Source: Geosiphon pyriformis
Lineage: Eukaryota > Glomeromycota > Glomeromycetes > Archaeosporales > Geosiphonaceae
Reading direction: 5' to 3'
NCBI GenBank assembly: GCA_016748015.1
Contig: JAAOMT010000031.1
Coordinates: forward strand, 124,001 to 188,000
Length of the DNA: 64,000 bases
Shown: positions 10,770 to 21,120 of the stretch, piece by piece
Numbering within the stretch: the first letter of the stretch is position 1
Layout: every line of letters starts with the position of its first letter
Translations under genes and position numbers: made by a program
The notes under the pieces: generated by a model
The model's database searches: none
Told to the model about the DNA's origin: nothing
Seen by the model: only the letters and a program-made list of their open reading frames with translations

Positions 10770-11521
10770 AGAGTATAGTATTCAGGACACCATTGTTCAT
10801 TGCAAGGCATAATGCATTCTTCACATAGCCTAATGTTTATTTGCTCTAATCATTGAATTTGAGCTTCTTGGGTTGGGTAGATGTGACTTGCAATTTGGTG
10901 GTAGACTTCTACTTCATCTTCATAATCGAATCCAGCTAATTCCATAGTGTATTTAATGTATTTTGCTTCCTTCATTTGACGAACATCTTCTTTGGTAGCT
11001 CCATTAATTAATGCCATTGTTAAGTCGAAAATCATCTCGGCATCATGAGGGTAGTGATAAAGTTTGTTAAGAGCACTGTTGTATGCCGTATTAAAGGGTG
11101 TTCCTCTTTTTACTTTTTCTGAAATTGATAAAGCATATTGGCAGGTCTGATCGCAGATGCCTCCTCTCATTGCTACATCAATCCAATTGCATTCTTTCAG
11201 TAGCATATCTCCACAAGTCAAACAAAGGGTGTTGTCCCATTTTCCGCTTCTTTTTATTAGATGGCCCCATTACTCTCTGTAGCAAGCCTTGCAGTAATAA
11301 CAAGTATGATTCTCATATTCTTCTTCAGGTGAAATGCAGGCTCTCATTGATGATAGTTTCTTGTGGCAGTCCTTATATTTAAGGGGAATATAGGGGCATT
11401 GTTTTCTTGGTTCAGGTTTTGAGTAAGGTATATTCCATCCAGAGGTTTCGGGTTTAGTGTGTGGGATAAAATGTTCTTGTTCTGTTTCATCGGCCCAGTT
11501 GGACGTTGATCCAAGAGCCAT
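10770..11521 (-). pseudogene. Element A Cys-rich, probably zinc-binding region
   Basis: Between protease and dUTPase lies about 230 residues with many paired cysteines: YKDCHKKL, HTCYYCKACYRE, LCLTCGDMLLKEC, GICDQTCQYA, LCEECIMPCNEQWC. The pairs suggest several zinc sites. A helical stretch rich in Ala, Glu and Lys lies between the last two clusters (about 10850-11100). Stops break it at about 11265 and 10850. The region is colinear in B and D, so it is a family feature and not a chance ORF. I do not recognise it as a known retroelement domain. Confidence 0.7.
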
Positions 11522-11559
11522 GAATGTTTCGATTATTGGTTTTTTTTTTTCTGGTTCAA

Positions 11560-12020
11560 ATTCAAAAGCTGGGGCTTTTTCAGAGTGTTTGTTGAATGTA
11601 CCACAAATGGCAGGTACTCGGGTGTGTTGTCCTTGGTAGGAGATTGTTAACTCTTGTGTTTCCCAATTCAGATTAGCATTGGCTTTTTGAAGCCAATTAT
11701 TTCTGATGAGAGCTTAGTACTGGGGTGCATCCATTATAAGAACTTTGACTGGAATGGTGATTCTATCAAGAGTGAACAGAAAATTGTCAATTTCTCCTAC
11801 TGGGGTCTTTTTTATGTCATCAGCAGTGATGATTACTGTTTGAGCTGGTCGGTCGACATTTCTTTTCAATTGTTGCATTAACTGGTAGGTGATAATGCTT
11901 TCAGCGGATCCACTGTTTAGGATTAAGCAAATTGGCTTTCCTTTTACTTCAGCTTCTGTGTACATTGCAGTGATGGCTTTTTGCTTATTAGCCACTGCAT
12001 TGCTAAGCAAGAATGGTGAT
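11560..12020 (-). pseudogene. Element A aspartic protease with DSG changed to NSG
   Basis: A retropepsin-like fold is suggested by ICLILNSGSAESIITYQLM and the later TIPVKVLIMDAPQY followed by a NNWLQKANA-type segment, the usual Ty3/gypsy order. The catalytic triad DSG reads NSG at 11909-11917, which would abolish activity. The change is one G-to-A on the coding strand. The protease lies downstream of the zinc knuckle and upstream of the Cys-rich region. Confidence 0.8.
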
Positions 12021-12299
12021 TTATTTGCTTCAAATTCGAAAGAAAAGATATCAAAGAGATTGGCATTTTCAGCAATTCAGGCTGGTGGAATAGTGGTGTG
12101 GTTATGAGAAGGGTTTTGTTGTTGTTGTGCTGTAGCTCTACTTTCCGAGAGTGCAGTATGGTGAAAATTCTGTTCTTCCAGCATTGTTAAATAACTGGGT
12201 TGAGTGTGGTAGTGGTTGAGTCTTGGTTGAGTGGTATTTCGGGAAACCAATTGGTTGTTTGAACTGATTCTACTGTTGTTTACTTGGTATCGGTTTTGT

Positions 12300-13960
12300 G
12301 GTGTGGATTGATTTTATGTAATCAGTCTTCGAGCAGGTACTTGATAATGTTGTGTGGGTGATTGTTGGTATTGCTGTTGGATTGATTGTGGGGCAGGCTG
12401 ATAATAGTTATTTTGATATTGGGGTCTTGGTGAATAGTAAGCTGGTGGTGATAGTTGATAATAAGATTGCTGTGATAGAGAGTAATGTTGATTACCCTTA
12501 TTTTGTTGATCTCATTGTAGCTTTCTGCAATCTCTTTTCCAGTGGCCAGAGATTCCACAGTAATGGCAATTCTGGGGCTGGTTATTGGAAAGTGGTGCAA
12601 AGTTATTTTGATTTCATCTTTGGAGTGGTTGATATCTTTGTTGTTGTTGGTTGGTAAAATAGTTTTTGACCTTCTTTGTGAGTTGGTCAATTTTTTCCTC
12701 AGCTGCTGAGCTGGTTTCTCCAATTGCCAAATTTATAAGTTTTGTACAATTGGCTTTTTCTATGGCCATTTTGTATCTTTTTGCATACTGTATGGCAGAG
12801 TTTAAATCTTCTGGCGCATGTGGGCAAACCTTTTTAATTAGTTTATCTTTTAGACCAGCAATAAATTAATCCAAGATTTGAGCATCAGAATAATAATCGT
12901 TTGTCTCAAGTTGGCAAATCCGTCTGAGAAGTTTGTTGAATTTCCCAATATAAGTCATAATGGATTCAGAGGGTTCTTGTTTGATATTTCGAAAACGATT
13001 GCAAAGAGTGATGGAGGTATTATTGTCGGTGAACTGTTCAAGGAAGGCTGCTTTGAAAGTGTTCCAATCATTGAATGGGGTGGCCAGGTTTTCAAACCAT
13101 TCTCCTGCTGTTCCTTTGAGAAAGTATGGAATTGTTCTTAACATTCTAGTGGCGTTCCATCCATTTGCATCTCCGGCTTTAGTAACTTAGTTGAGCTATT
13201 CTTGAGGACTGGTCTCAATGTCTTCTCCATTAAAGTCAGGGATTTTTGCGATATATGTTGTCATTTCGTCTTCTTCGTTTTCACTGTCTATTGATTCTTC
13301 TTCAGTTATTTCAGAGTTGTTTTCTTTGTTTGCTGCTGTCTCAGAGTGTTCACTTTGATTTTTAGCTAGAAAATCAAGGAGATTGGAACTAGTTTGAAAG
13401 AGTTCTTGTTGTCTGGTGGGACTTCTGAGTGATGTAAAATCTTCTGGTCTTGCAAATCAATTCAAGAGTGAATTAGGTGTTTGTGTTTGTGCAAGTGAAG
13501 CTGGAAAAGGTGTGATAGTAAGTGGAAGTTTTGAGCTGGTTCCTTGTTTAGGTGTTTGTAGATGTTTGAATGATATTTTGGGAGTATTGAGTGTTGTGTA
13601 AACAGATCAGTTATCTTTTTGTCTTTTGTTGCTACTGGTTTCAGGTTCAGATTTGAGTTCAAAGGCAAATTGTGCGTTTGCAAAATATTTTTCTTCACAG
13701 AATCGAATGATATTATAATCGAGTTCCTCAAAATAAGTAGCGCAAGCTTCAGCCCTAATGTTTTCTGATTCAGTATTGGAATAGTGTAGTATGTTCTTAA
13801 GAAGATCTCTTTTAACTGTTGTAATGTTATAGTTCCCAAAGAGGTAGTCGTTGATTCGATTTTCGATGTATTAAAAAAGTGTTTTCTTGAAAGCTATGAT
13901 TCTGTCACGTATTTCAAATCGTTGTTTGCAGTGTGTGTAAATCAATTGATAGTACTCTAA
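12300..13960 (-). pseudogene. Element A Gag (capsid and zinc knuckle)
   Basis: The minus-strand frame shows a retrotransposon gag capsid segment (LKGTAGEWFENLATPFNDW, FRNIKQEPSESIMTYIGKF; about 12866-13144), then an intact CCHC knuckle CHYCGISGHWKRDC at 12527-12568, then a Gln/Tyr/Pro-rich tail. An N-terminal part rich in Glu and Ser precedes the capsid. A handful of stops interrupts it, such as the TAA near 12866. It would package the element RNA if intact. The start codon is uncertain. Confidence 0.8.
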
Positions 13961-14011
13961 GGTTGTGATGTCTAAAGTGGTCGCCACTTTGAATTTGTTG
14001 CTGTGTTATTT

Positions 14012-14029
14012 CCATGGGAGAGCACTAAA
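14012..14029 (-). other. Primer-binding site of element A
   Basis: Minus strand reads TTTAGTGCTCTCCCATGG directly inside the 5' LTR. The same place in B reads TTTGGTGCTTTCTGTAAG, and C has TAGTGCTCCCTGTAAGG. The shared core TGGTGCT fits the complement of a tRNA 3' end (AGCACCA). Which tRNA is used cannot be decided here. Confidence 0.55.
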
Positions 14030-15013
14030 TGTTACCGGAGGTTTTTGGTCTCTTTTCTGTAATGTTGTTGATACTTATTTGCTGTAAATTCACATTTTCT
14101 GGATGTGGTTGAACCTCCAGTAACTGAATTTTTAACTTCAAATTATCTTCTATAATTTGAACTTGCTGGGCTTATGAGTGGAATGGCCAATTCCGTGCCA
14201 GTTGCTTTATGTAGTTACATTGTAGTAAACGTCAACTCTTTCTCAGGAATTGCTCGTCTGGAAGCTCACTAAAAATGTGTAGTTACTTTTGCTGTGAAAG
14301 TCAACTCTTCTACAGGAATCTCATCTGTAGGCTACCCTAATGATTGTAATAAGAAAAGAAAAGAAAATAAAAAAAATGTAAAAGAAATAAGATTTTTATC
14401 AAGAGAAACGTTTTCTATTCAGGCCTGGAGTCACTAACAGTTTACTGAAATTGGTAGCTAATCAATTTCAAAATGTTAGTTGGGTTTTGAGGATTTTTCT
14501 AAGTACAATAATTTAAAGAATTTGGTTTTTCGAATTATTTAATATTTATTTTTTTTTGTGTGTATAACGGTTTTGAGAGATAAATCTAAAGTAAGATACA
14601 TTTTCTCGAAGAGAGAAGCTCTTCTTTTATACAACTTGTCATAATACTATTCTATGAACTTGAACTTTGCTATTTTCTACAATTTCACTGAACTAAAGAT
14701 ACATTTCAGCAAACTACAAGTTATTTCTGCGAACTATTGGATATTTCAGTGAACTATTAATTATTTCGGCAAATTTCTATAAATTTCGGTGAACTTTTTG
14801 AATGTTACGTAGTTCAGGGTATTGCATGATTGATCATCACAATTAGATTATATTTGTGTTGTGTACAATTTGGGTTATTAATTAAATGATAATTTTGGAC
14901 ATTCTTTGCTAATGTAATAAGTGATAATTTGAAATGATAATATATGCTAATTAATGATAGGAATTATAAGATAGTTTCATGCTAAATGATATCTCTAATT
15001 TTGTCTGGTAACA
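14030..15013 (-). repeat. 5' LTR of element A
   Basis: Starts TGTTACCGGAGG and ends GTCTGGTAACA; 984 bp, directly repeated at 5350-6336. A TATAAAAG box lies at 14624-14631 on the minus strand. Flanking bases are CTGT after the LTR and CTGC before the 3' LTR, a possible 4-bp target duplication with one C/T difference. Confidence 0.92.
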
Positions 15014-15068
15014 CTGTCTCAAAAATCTGAACCTGATTTTTTATTTTTTTTTCTATAATTACTATGTA

Positions 15069-15560
15069 CTAGTCATATGATGGAATGAAAATTGATTGAC
15101 AGGTAGAGATAATTTCTCCTTTGTTAATAATTTTTTCCTCTGCCATATTAACTAATACATCTATTCTACTCATAAATTCAAAATCCTGTATTTTTTTAGC
15201 TGTAATCACTAATTTTTTTTTGTTTCCTATTGATACTAATTGAGCTATTTTGACCAGAAGCAGGAATATTGCTTGTGCTATCTTTTTATTTGGCTCTTTA
15301 ATATAGGTTTTTTCTGAGTCATTTTGTAGCATTGCAATAATATTTCTCACATATCTTGTATCAATTATTTCTTCTCTGATGTTAATTCCCTTTTTTGCTA
15401 AGCTACTCCTAAATGCTAGTTGAACCATTATTGTTGCTGAGATTTTTAGTGCTACTTTGAGATCAGGTGTGCAAATATGGTTCTAATTTAATGGCATCTT
15501 TTCCTAGATATTTTAGATCAAATCCAACATTGGTATCATGCACATGTTCTGGCATAATAT
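15069..15560 (-). pseudogene. Element B dUTPase domain
   Basis: Minus-strand frame with motif 2 FRSSLAKKGI, motif 3 EEIIDTRYVRNI, motif 4 KKIAQAIFLLL and a worn motif 5 IQDFEFMSRIDV; motif 1 lies just upstream near 15510. It aligns along its length with the dUTPase of element A. Several Gly residues have become Glu, Arg or Asp, each explained by G-to-A. It is cut off from its RT by the insertion of element A at its 3' side. Confidence 0.78.
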
Positions 15561-15569
15561 CTTCATTAT

Positions 15570-16480
15570 TATCACTGAACTATTTCAGTTTTTGTTTCTT
15601 GATAAGATTAGGGAGTGCAATGTATTGTTCAGAGTTTAAATCTAAGTCTGAATCTTCATTGTTGTTGTTGCCAATTTGCATAGAACTGGAACTATTATTT
15701 TTATCATTATTGTTGTTAGAGTTTGAATTGGAATTAAAAGTTGATTCTGATTCTAATGTATAGCTGCTGATTAGTTCGTTTTCCTCTGAAATTATGTAGA
15801 TCATACATGGTAGTAGATTGTAAATGAAATCACACTCATTACAATATTGAAAGTCACATGAGATCAAACAGTGGTCACATAGTCAGGTGTTTATTTCTTC
15901 TAAACATTGTTCCTGCTCTTCTCTAATGGATGCCAATCATTGGTAGTGTTTATAAAATTCTTTGGAATCATCTTCAATGTTGCCAAATATGTTGAATGTT
16001 TGGATGTATTTGGGTTTAGGAAGTGATAAGAGATTGTTTTTTATTTCCAGTAGTTCACTGATTATTGCATCTTTTGCTTTTACACTCACCATTTTCTAGA
16101 TCTTATGTTTGTTGTAAAAATATCCTTTCAGTTGTTGCAGCACTCTTTTTCATGCATTGTCAATTGGGGTTCTTTTGCACACTCAGTTGTTTATTAGGAT
16201 AATATATTGGCACATTTTATTGCATGTTTCTCCACACTCAGAAATGTCATTTCATATTTCTTTGTCAAATAAGATTGTCCTACAGACTAGACAAAATTTA
16301 TTGTTCTATTTTCCTTGTCTTTTTGGTCTTCCAAACCTTTCTAGAATGCATGGACAGCAGTAGAACTTGGTTGCAGTAGGATATTCTTTATCATCGCCAC
16401 AGCACATGCCCATTGACAACAATTTCTTGCCACAATTAATGCATACCAGTTTCGGCCAGTGATAATTAGATGGTTGTGTT
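15570..16480 (-). pseudogene. Element B Cys-rich region
   Basis: Counterpart of the A region. Visible clusters are LVCINCGKKLL, FYCCPCILERFG, FCLVCRTILFD, CGETCNKMCQY and CDHCLISCDFQYCNEC. An Asn/Ser-rich acidic insert (about 15650-15760, SNSNSNNNNDKNNSSSS) separates the last cluster from the dUTPase. Stops interrupt it. Conservation of the paired cysteines in two families argues for a real zinc-binding region. Confidence 0.65.
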
Positions 16481-16839
16481 GAAGTATAGGTGTATGAGAT
16501 ATAAGTGGCAGTAATAGTTAGTATTGACTTTTTTTTTCTTTTTTTCTTTTCCTTTGTTATTCTCTTCCTACTTCCAAGTTGGTATCAATTTGGTGCTGTT
16601 ATTATCAGTTCATTATGTTTGGTTGGTATTTTTGGTAAGTTTTTCTTTTTGTTTTCCCTTTTCATTGTTGTTTCAAAATAGTACTGGTGGCAGTTTGTTG
16701 TGATCAGTGTTGGCCCACAAGATTTGATAGACTTCTTAGGTAGGTTTTTTTTTTTTTAAGTTCTATTAGTGGTGTGGTTGTTATGTTCATTTGAAAGTGG
16801 CCATACATGGCTGGTACATGTGTGTGCTAACTATTTATA

Positions 16840-17230
16840 CTAAGTTGGAGCTTTTGTGTGGTCCAATTAAACACAGCATTGGTTTTGGACAACCAATTGT
16901 TGCCAACTAGTGCTTGGTATTGTATCATTTCTATTACCAAAACTTTAATAAGAGTGATAATACTGTTAATTTTTATGGGTAAGTTATCTATTTTACCAAT
17001 TGGAGTCTTGGTAACTTCATTAGTTGTAATTATCTTTACACTAACAGCTTAATTAACTCAATGACCTAATTGGTCCATAAGTTGTCTTGTGATAATGCTG
17101 CCAGTTAATCTATTATCTAGGATCAGTTTGATAAAGTGGCCATCAATGTTAGCATCAGTGTACATAGTGGTGATGGGTTTTTTTTTGAGCACAGCTCTAC
17201 TGAACAATGGCATGAATGATGATTTCTTAA
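16840..17230 (-). pseudogene. Element B protease with DSG changed to DNR
   Basis: Aligns with the A protease: HFIKLILDNRLTGSIITRQLM followed by ITLIKVLVIEMIQYQALVGNNWL. The catalytic DSG reads DNR at 17109-17117; both changes are G-to-A on the coding strand. Stops occur shortly downstream. Confidence 0.75.
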
Positions 17231-17689
17231 GTTTGAATAGGAAGATTGCTGTTAGTAATTTGTTGTTGGTAATGATGACTGGAGATATGTTGCTAGTAAG
17301 TGATGGTATTTGATTGGGCTTTTGGTTGTTGGATGAGATGTCTTCTGAAGTTACTAGAAGACTTAAATAGTTCTGAGAACTCGGATTTTGGATGTACCTG
17401 GTTCCTGAACTCCATTGGCATGATCTTGATGGCTGGTTGGATGAACTGGGAATTGGTTAGTAGACAATTATCACTGATTTCCAGTTTTGAGTGACTCTTG
17501 ATCTGGGATTTTCTGATGTCATTTGAGCTGAGTTTGATGGCAGTGTGGAAATTTGTTGAAGTTGATATATAATTTAAGACTGTGATTAATAAATAATTGA
17601 TGCTGTTGGTTGATAAATTAGAGTTTGATATACAGGTGGTTAATAAATTGGCTGTTGTGTTATTTGAGTGTAATGAGGTAAGTATTGAT

Positions 17690-19480
17690 TTTGATTTGGG
17701 TATTGATTCAGCATTTGAAACCTGTGATCGGAGTTTTTATATTGATTTCCCAATCATAAGTTATTATTATAAGAACAGCAGTCAATTCTCAAATGGTCTT
17801 GTTTACCATAATTGTGGCAGATACATATCTCTTACTGTCATGGCTAATTGAATAATAATGATAGATGTGACTAATTCTGAGAGCAATTCACATTTCCTAA
17901 ATTATTGTGTTGTTGGAGTGGCTGATAAATTGCATAATTGTCAGCTAAGTATCCTTCTAATTTCTGATTAATTAAATCACTGAGTTGCTTCAATTTGGAA
18001 TCCAAGTCAGATGATCCATTCATAACTAGATTAATGGCTTGGGCATGGTTTGCTTTGAGTTTAGTGAATTCAAAATCTTTTGTATTGGTAACTGCATCTT
18101 GGAGAGTTTGTGGATGCATTGGGCATATGCACTGAAGGATGCTACTGCATAATCCACAGATGAACTGGTTCAAAATCTGTGGTGCTGTAAAGTAATTCAT
18201 GTCAATCACTTGTATTTAGTATAAGTTTCTATGGAAGCATCCTAAATAAGTAGTGACTGCTTCAGTTTCTCTTTGCTTTATGGTGGTGAATGTATTTGCT
18301 AAGTGGTTAATACTATTATTATTACTGAATATCTTATGAATTCCAGTTTGAATTCTTGGAAAGTTTGGGGTTTGGTGGCTAAACTCTAGTACCATAAATT
18401 AGTGGTATTTTGAAGAAAATAAAGAATTGCTTGAAGAGCTTTGTCATCATTCCATCCATTGACTGTGATGGCTTTTTCCATGTTATTAAACCATACTTGG
18501 GCATCCTCTTTACTGATGAATTTCTTAATTTTGGTGATGGGTGCATATGCCATTAGTACTAATGTTAATTGTTGTTGTGGTTGTGATTGTTGTTGTAATT
18601 GCTGCTGAGGTGGTGCTTGTGGCTGTTGCTGTTGCTGTTTGTCAATTAATAGGGCTGGTGGTGGATTAATCACAATTACTAGAGATAAGTTTTTCTGAGT
18701 AATAATGTCAGAGTTTAGATCATTCTAATTTTCCAGAGTTTGATTAACCAGAGTTTCAATTTCTGAATTTTCTAGAATTGGGTTTTGCTTACTATTTTTT
18801 TGATCACTACTTTCCTTTTTCTTGAAGTTGGTTATTTTTCAAGGACTAATGGCTCCAAAATCTGGTTGTAATGGTAGTAATTAAATTTTTGATGGCATTG
18901 GAAATCACAATTTAAATCTCTCGAAATAATCACCATATGTTCCTAATAACTCTGCTTTCTTTTGTTTACTTTGAAATGGAATTTGGTTTAATAGTGTTGT
19001 TGTGCTTGCTGTGGCTGCACTTATTATATTGATAGTACTTTTGGGTGTGTGGTAATATAATGGATTAGCAGGTAAATCAAATCTTTGTTTCTTCCAAGTG
19101 AGTAATTGAATTTGTTTTGATGTTCTTGCTGGTATTTGTAACCTTTCTTTTCTCTTATCAGCAAAAGTGATAGGAAATCTTTGCTTGGTGTATTTTTCAA
19201 TTTCTCTGTTTATTTCTGTGATTAGGAGTGCAAATAAATAGTTTTGTGGAAGGGTGGTGCTTTGGAGTAGTTTACTAAAGAAATTGTTAAAGGTGAATTC
19301 TGGATCTTCTTGGCCTCTCAAATAATATACTATTCTCTTATTGACATAGTAATTGAAAGCTGATTTGGTTGACCAACTATTATTTGTTAATCCGAGATAG
19401 ATGTAATAGTACTGGAATAAGAATTTTGTGAATTCCAAATGATTTGTCTCTGTTTTTTCAAATTCTGCTACTGTTTTGGA
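17690..19480 (-). pseudogene. Element B Gag
   Basis: Pieces of one Gag frame: N-terminal part 18905-19438 (about 177 aa, Thr/Tyr/Lys-rich), a Gln-rich linker and capsid 18386-18673 (KFISKEDAQVWFNNMEKAI), capsid C-terminal part 17871-18209 (NQFICGLCSSILQCICPMH), and a zinc knuckle at 17778-17819 that reads CHNYGKQDHLRIDC, where the second Cys is now Tyr (TGT to TAT). Three or more stops break it. Confidence 0.75.
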
Positions 19481-19518
19481 TGAGTATTTATTAATGCCAG
19501 TTTTCTGTAGAATTATAC

Positions 19519-19536
19519 CTTACAGAAAGCACCAAA
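19519..19536 (-). other. Primer-binding site of element B
   Basis: Minus strand TTTGGTGCTTTCTGTAAG immediately inside the 5' LTR. Its core agrees with the sites of A and C. Confidence 0.55.
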
Positions 19537-20331
19537 TATTACAAGTGATTATTTAGGGTCTCAAAGCAAATAATAAACCTGTAACTTGGTGCTCAATTGT
19601 TATAATGGTATTGATATCTGATGGTTTTCGTGATCTGAAGGTTTTGGTTAAGTCTTCTATATAATAGACAGAGATTTAATTGATAGCTTTTATCTGTAGC
19701 TTCTTAAAACTGCAGTTTTGTCAATTTCTTTCTCAGCATAATGGCCAATAATTCTTCTGGTAAGACATCTTTAATTTTGAGTGTCTACCTTTATTTCTGG
19801 GTTTTTTACCAGTACTATATCCTGATGTCAGTACTTCTGTGTGTAAATTTTTTTAATCAAGTTAACAAACAACAAAAAAAATAAAGCAAGAAAAGAAATA
19901 AAAAAAATAAGAAAATAAGCCCAGGCAATTTGCATATTAGTATCCTGTCAATAGTCATAATCAAAAGCTATTGTTCCAGTATAATTAAGTATTAACTACT
20001 ACTAACATAAAGTATTGATAGTAAAGAGTGAATTTGAAATAGTGAATAATTATTTATTGATATTTGTGATGTGAAAAATTGCTTAGATCAAATCTAAACT
20101 AAGAAGTCTGTTCTTTTTTTCTTCTAATGCTACTGTTATATATACCTAGTTTATGTTCTACAAAATCATTCACATTCTCAAGCAATATGTTATGATTTCT
20201 TAAGCAATGTGCTCTAATTTTCTAATATTGCTCTACATTGCTCCATATTGCTAAGCAATATGCTCACATGCTAACTACTCCTTCTTTATTGGTCTACTAT
20301 TTTCTATATCTGTTTTCTTTTATGAATAATA
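19537..20331 (-). repeat. 5' LTR of element B
   Basis: Termini read TATTAC and ATAATA where the sister LTRs have TGTTAC and GTAACA; all three differences are G-to-A or C-to-T. It matches 133-958 (reverse complement) and 959-1573 (direct). Length 795 bp. It is followed at once by a fragment of an opposite-facing LTR. Confidence 0.82.
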
Positions 20332-20523
20332 CCAGCCACTATGCTGAGAAAAAAATTCAATGGAATTGCAATTCTGGAAAACTACTGAAACAACAATTAA
20401 ATCTCTGTCTATTATACAAAAAACTCAACCAAAATCTTCAGATATTACTATTGTAGAAGCTATTAAACACCAAATTACAGGTTTGTTATTTGATTTGAGA
20501 CCCCAAATAATCATCTGTAATAA
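20332..20523 (+). repeat. Fragment of B-family LTR in opposite orientation
   Basis: Corresponds to 735-958, beginning CCAGCC and ending near CTGTAATA. It abuts a further LTR segment, recreating the head-to-head LTR junction seen at 958/959. Confidence 0.7.
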
Positions 20524-21120
20524 TGTCAAATACTTAGCACTTAATCTTTTTTAATCAATTAATAAACAATAAAGAAATTGAAACAAAAAAAAATAAAAAA
20601 TTAGTATTCTGTTAATAGTCATAATTAAAAGTTATTGTTCTAGTTTAATTAAGTATTAAATTTTATCAACATAAAATATTAATAATGGCAAAAGTGATTA
20701 ATATTCTTAATTAAATAATAATAATATAAATTTAATAATAACAAATAATTTTATTAATATTAGAATAATTTTATTTCAAGTTGTAAAAAACTATCTTTTA
20801 AAAAAAATATTGTTCTAAATTAATATAAACTTTATTTGAATTCTCTGAAAATTACTTTTTTTGTTTTTAATATTTTCACTATATATATATAATTTATATT
20901 ATACAGGATCTTGTATTTTCTTGAGCAATATGCTTTATTTTCTCTAATAATATGCTTATTGTTAAGCAATATGTCATAATTCATTAACAATATGCTTATT
21001 GCTGAGCAATATGTCATGATTTTCTAATATTGTGTTCATTTGCTAAGTCCTATTCTCCTATTAATCTATTTTTTTATCTGTTTTTCTTACTTTCTTTCTT
21101 GTATTTTTCTATGAGTAACA
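20524..21120 (-). repeat. Truncated B-family LTR
   Basis: AT-drifted copy of the distal part of the B LTR, ending with an intact GAGTAACA at 21120. The AAGCAATATG repeats are still visible (about 20930-21020). The next base already belongs to the gag of relic D. Confidence 0.7.

Noticed and set aside
10331-13601. Plus-strand frames inside element A (for example 12352-12657, 11889-12107)
   Set aside because: They lie opposite gag, protease and dUTPase and show no domain of their own.
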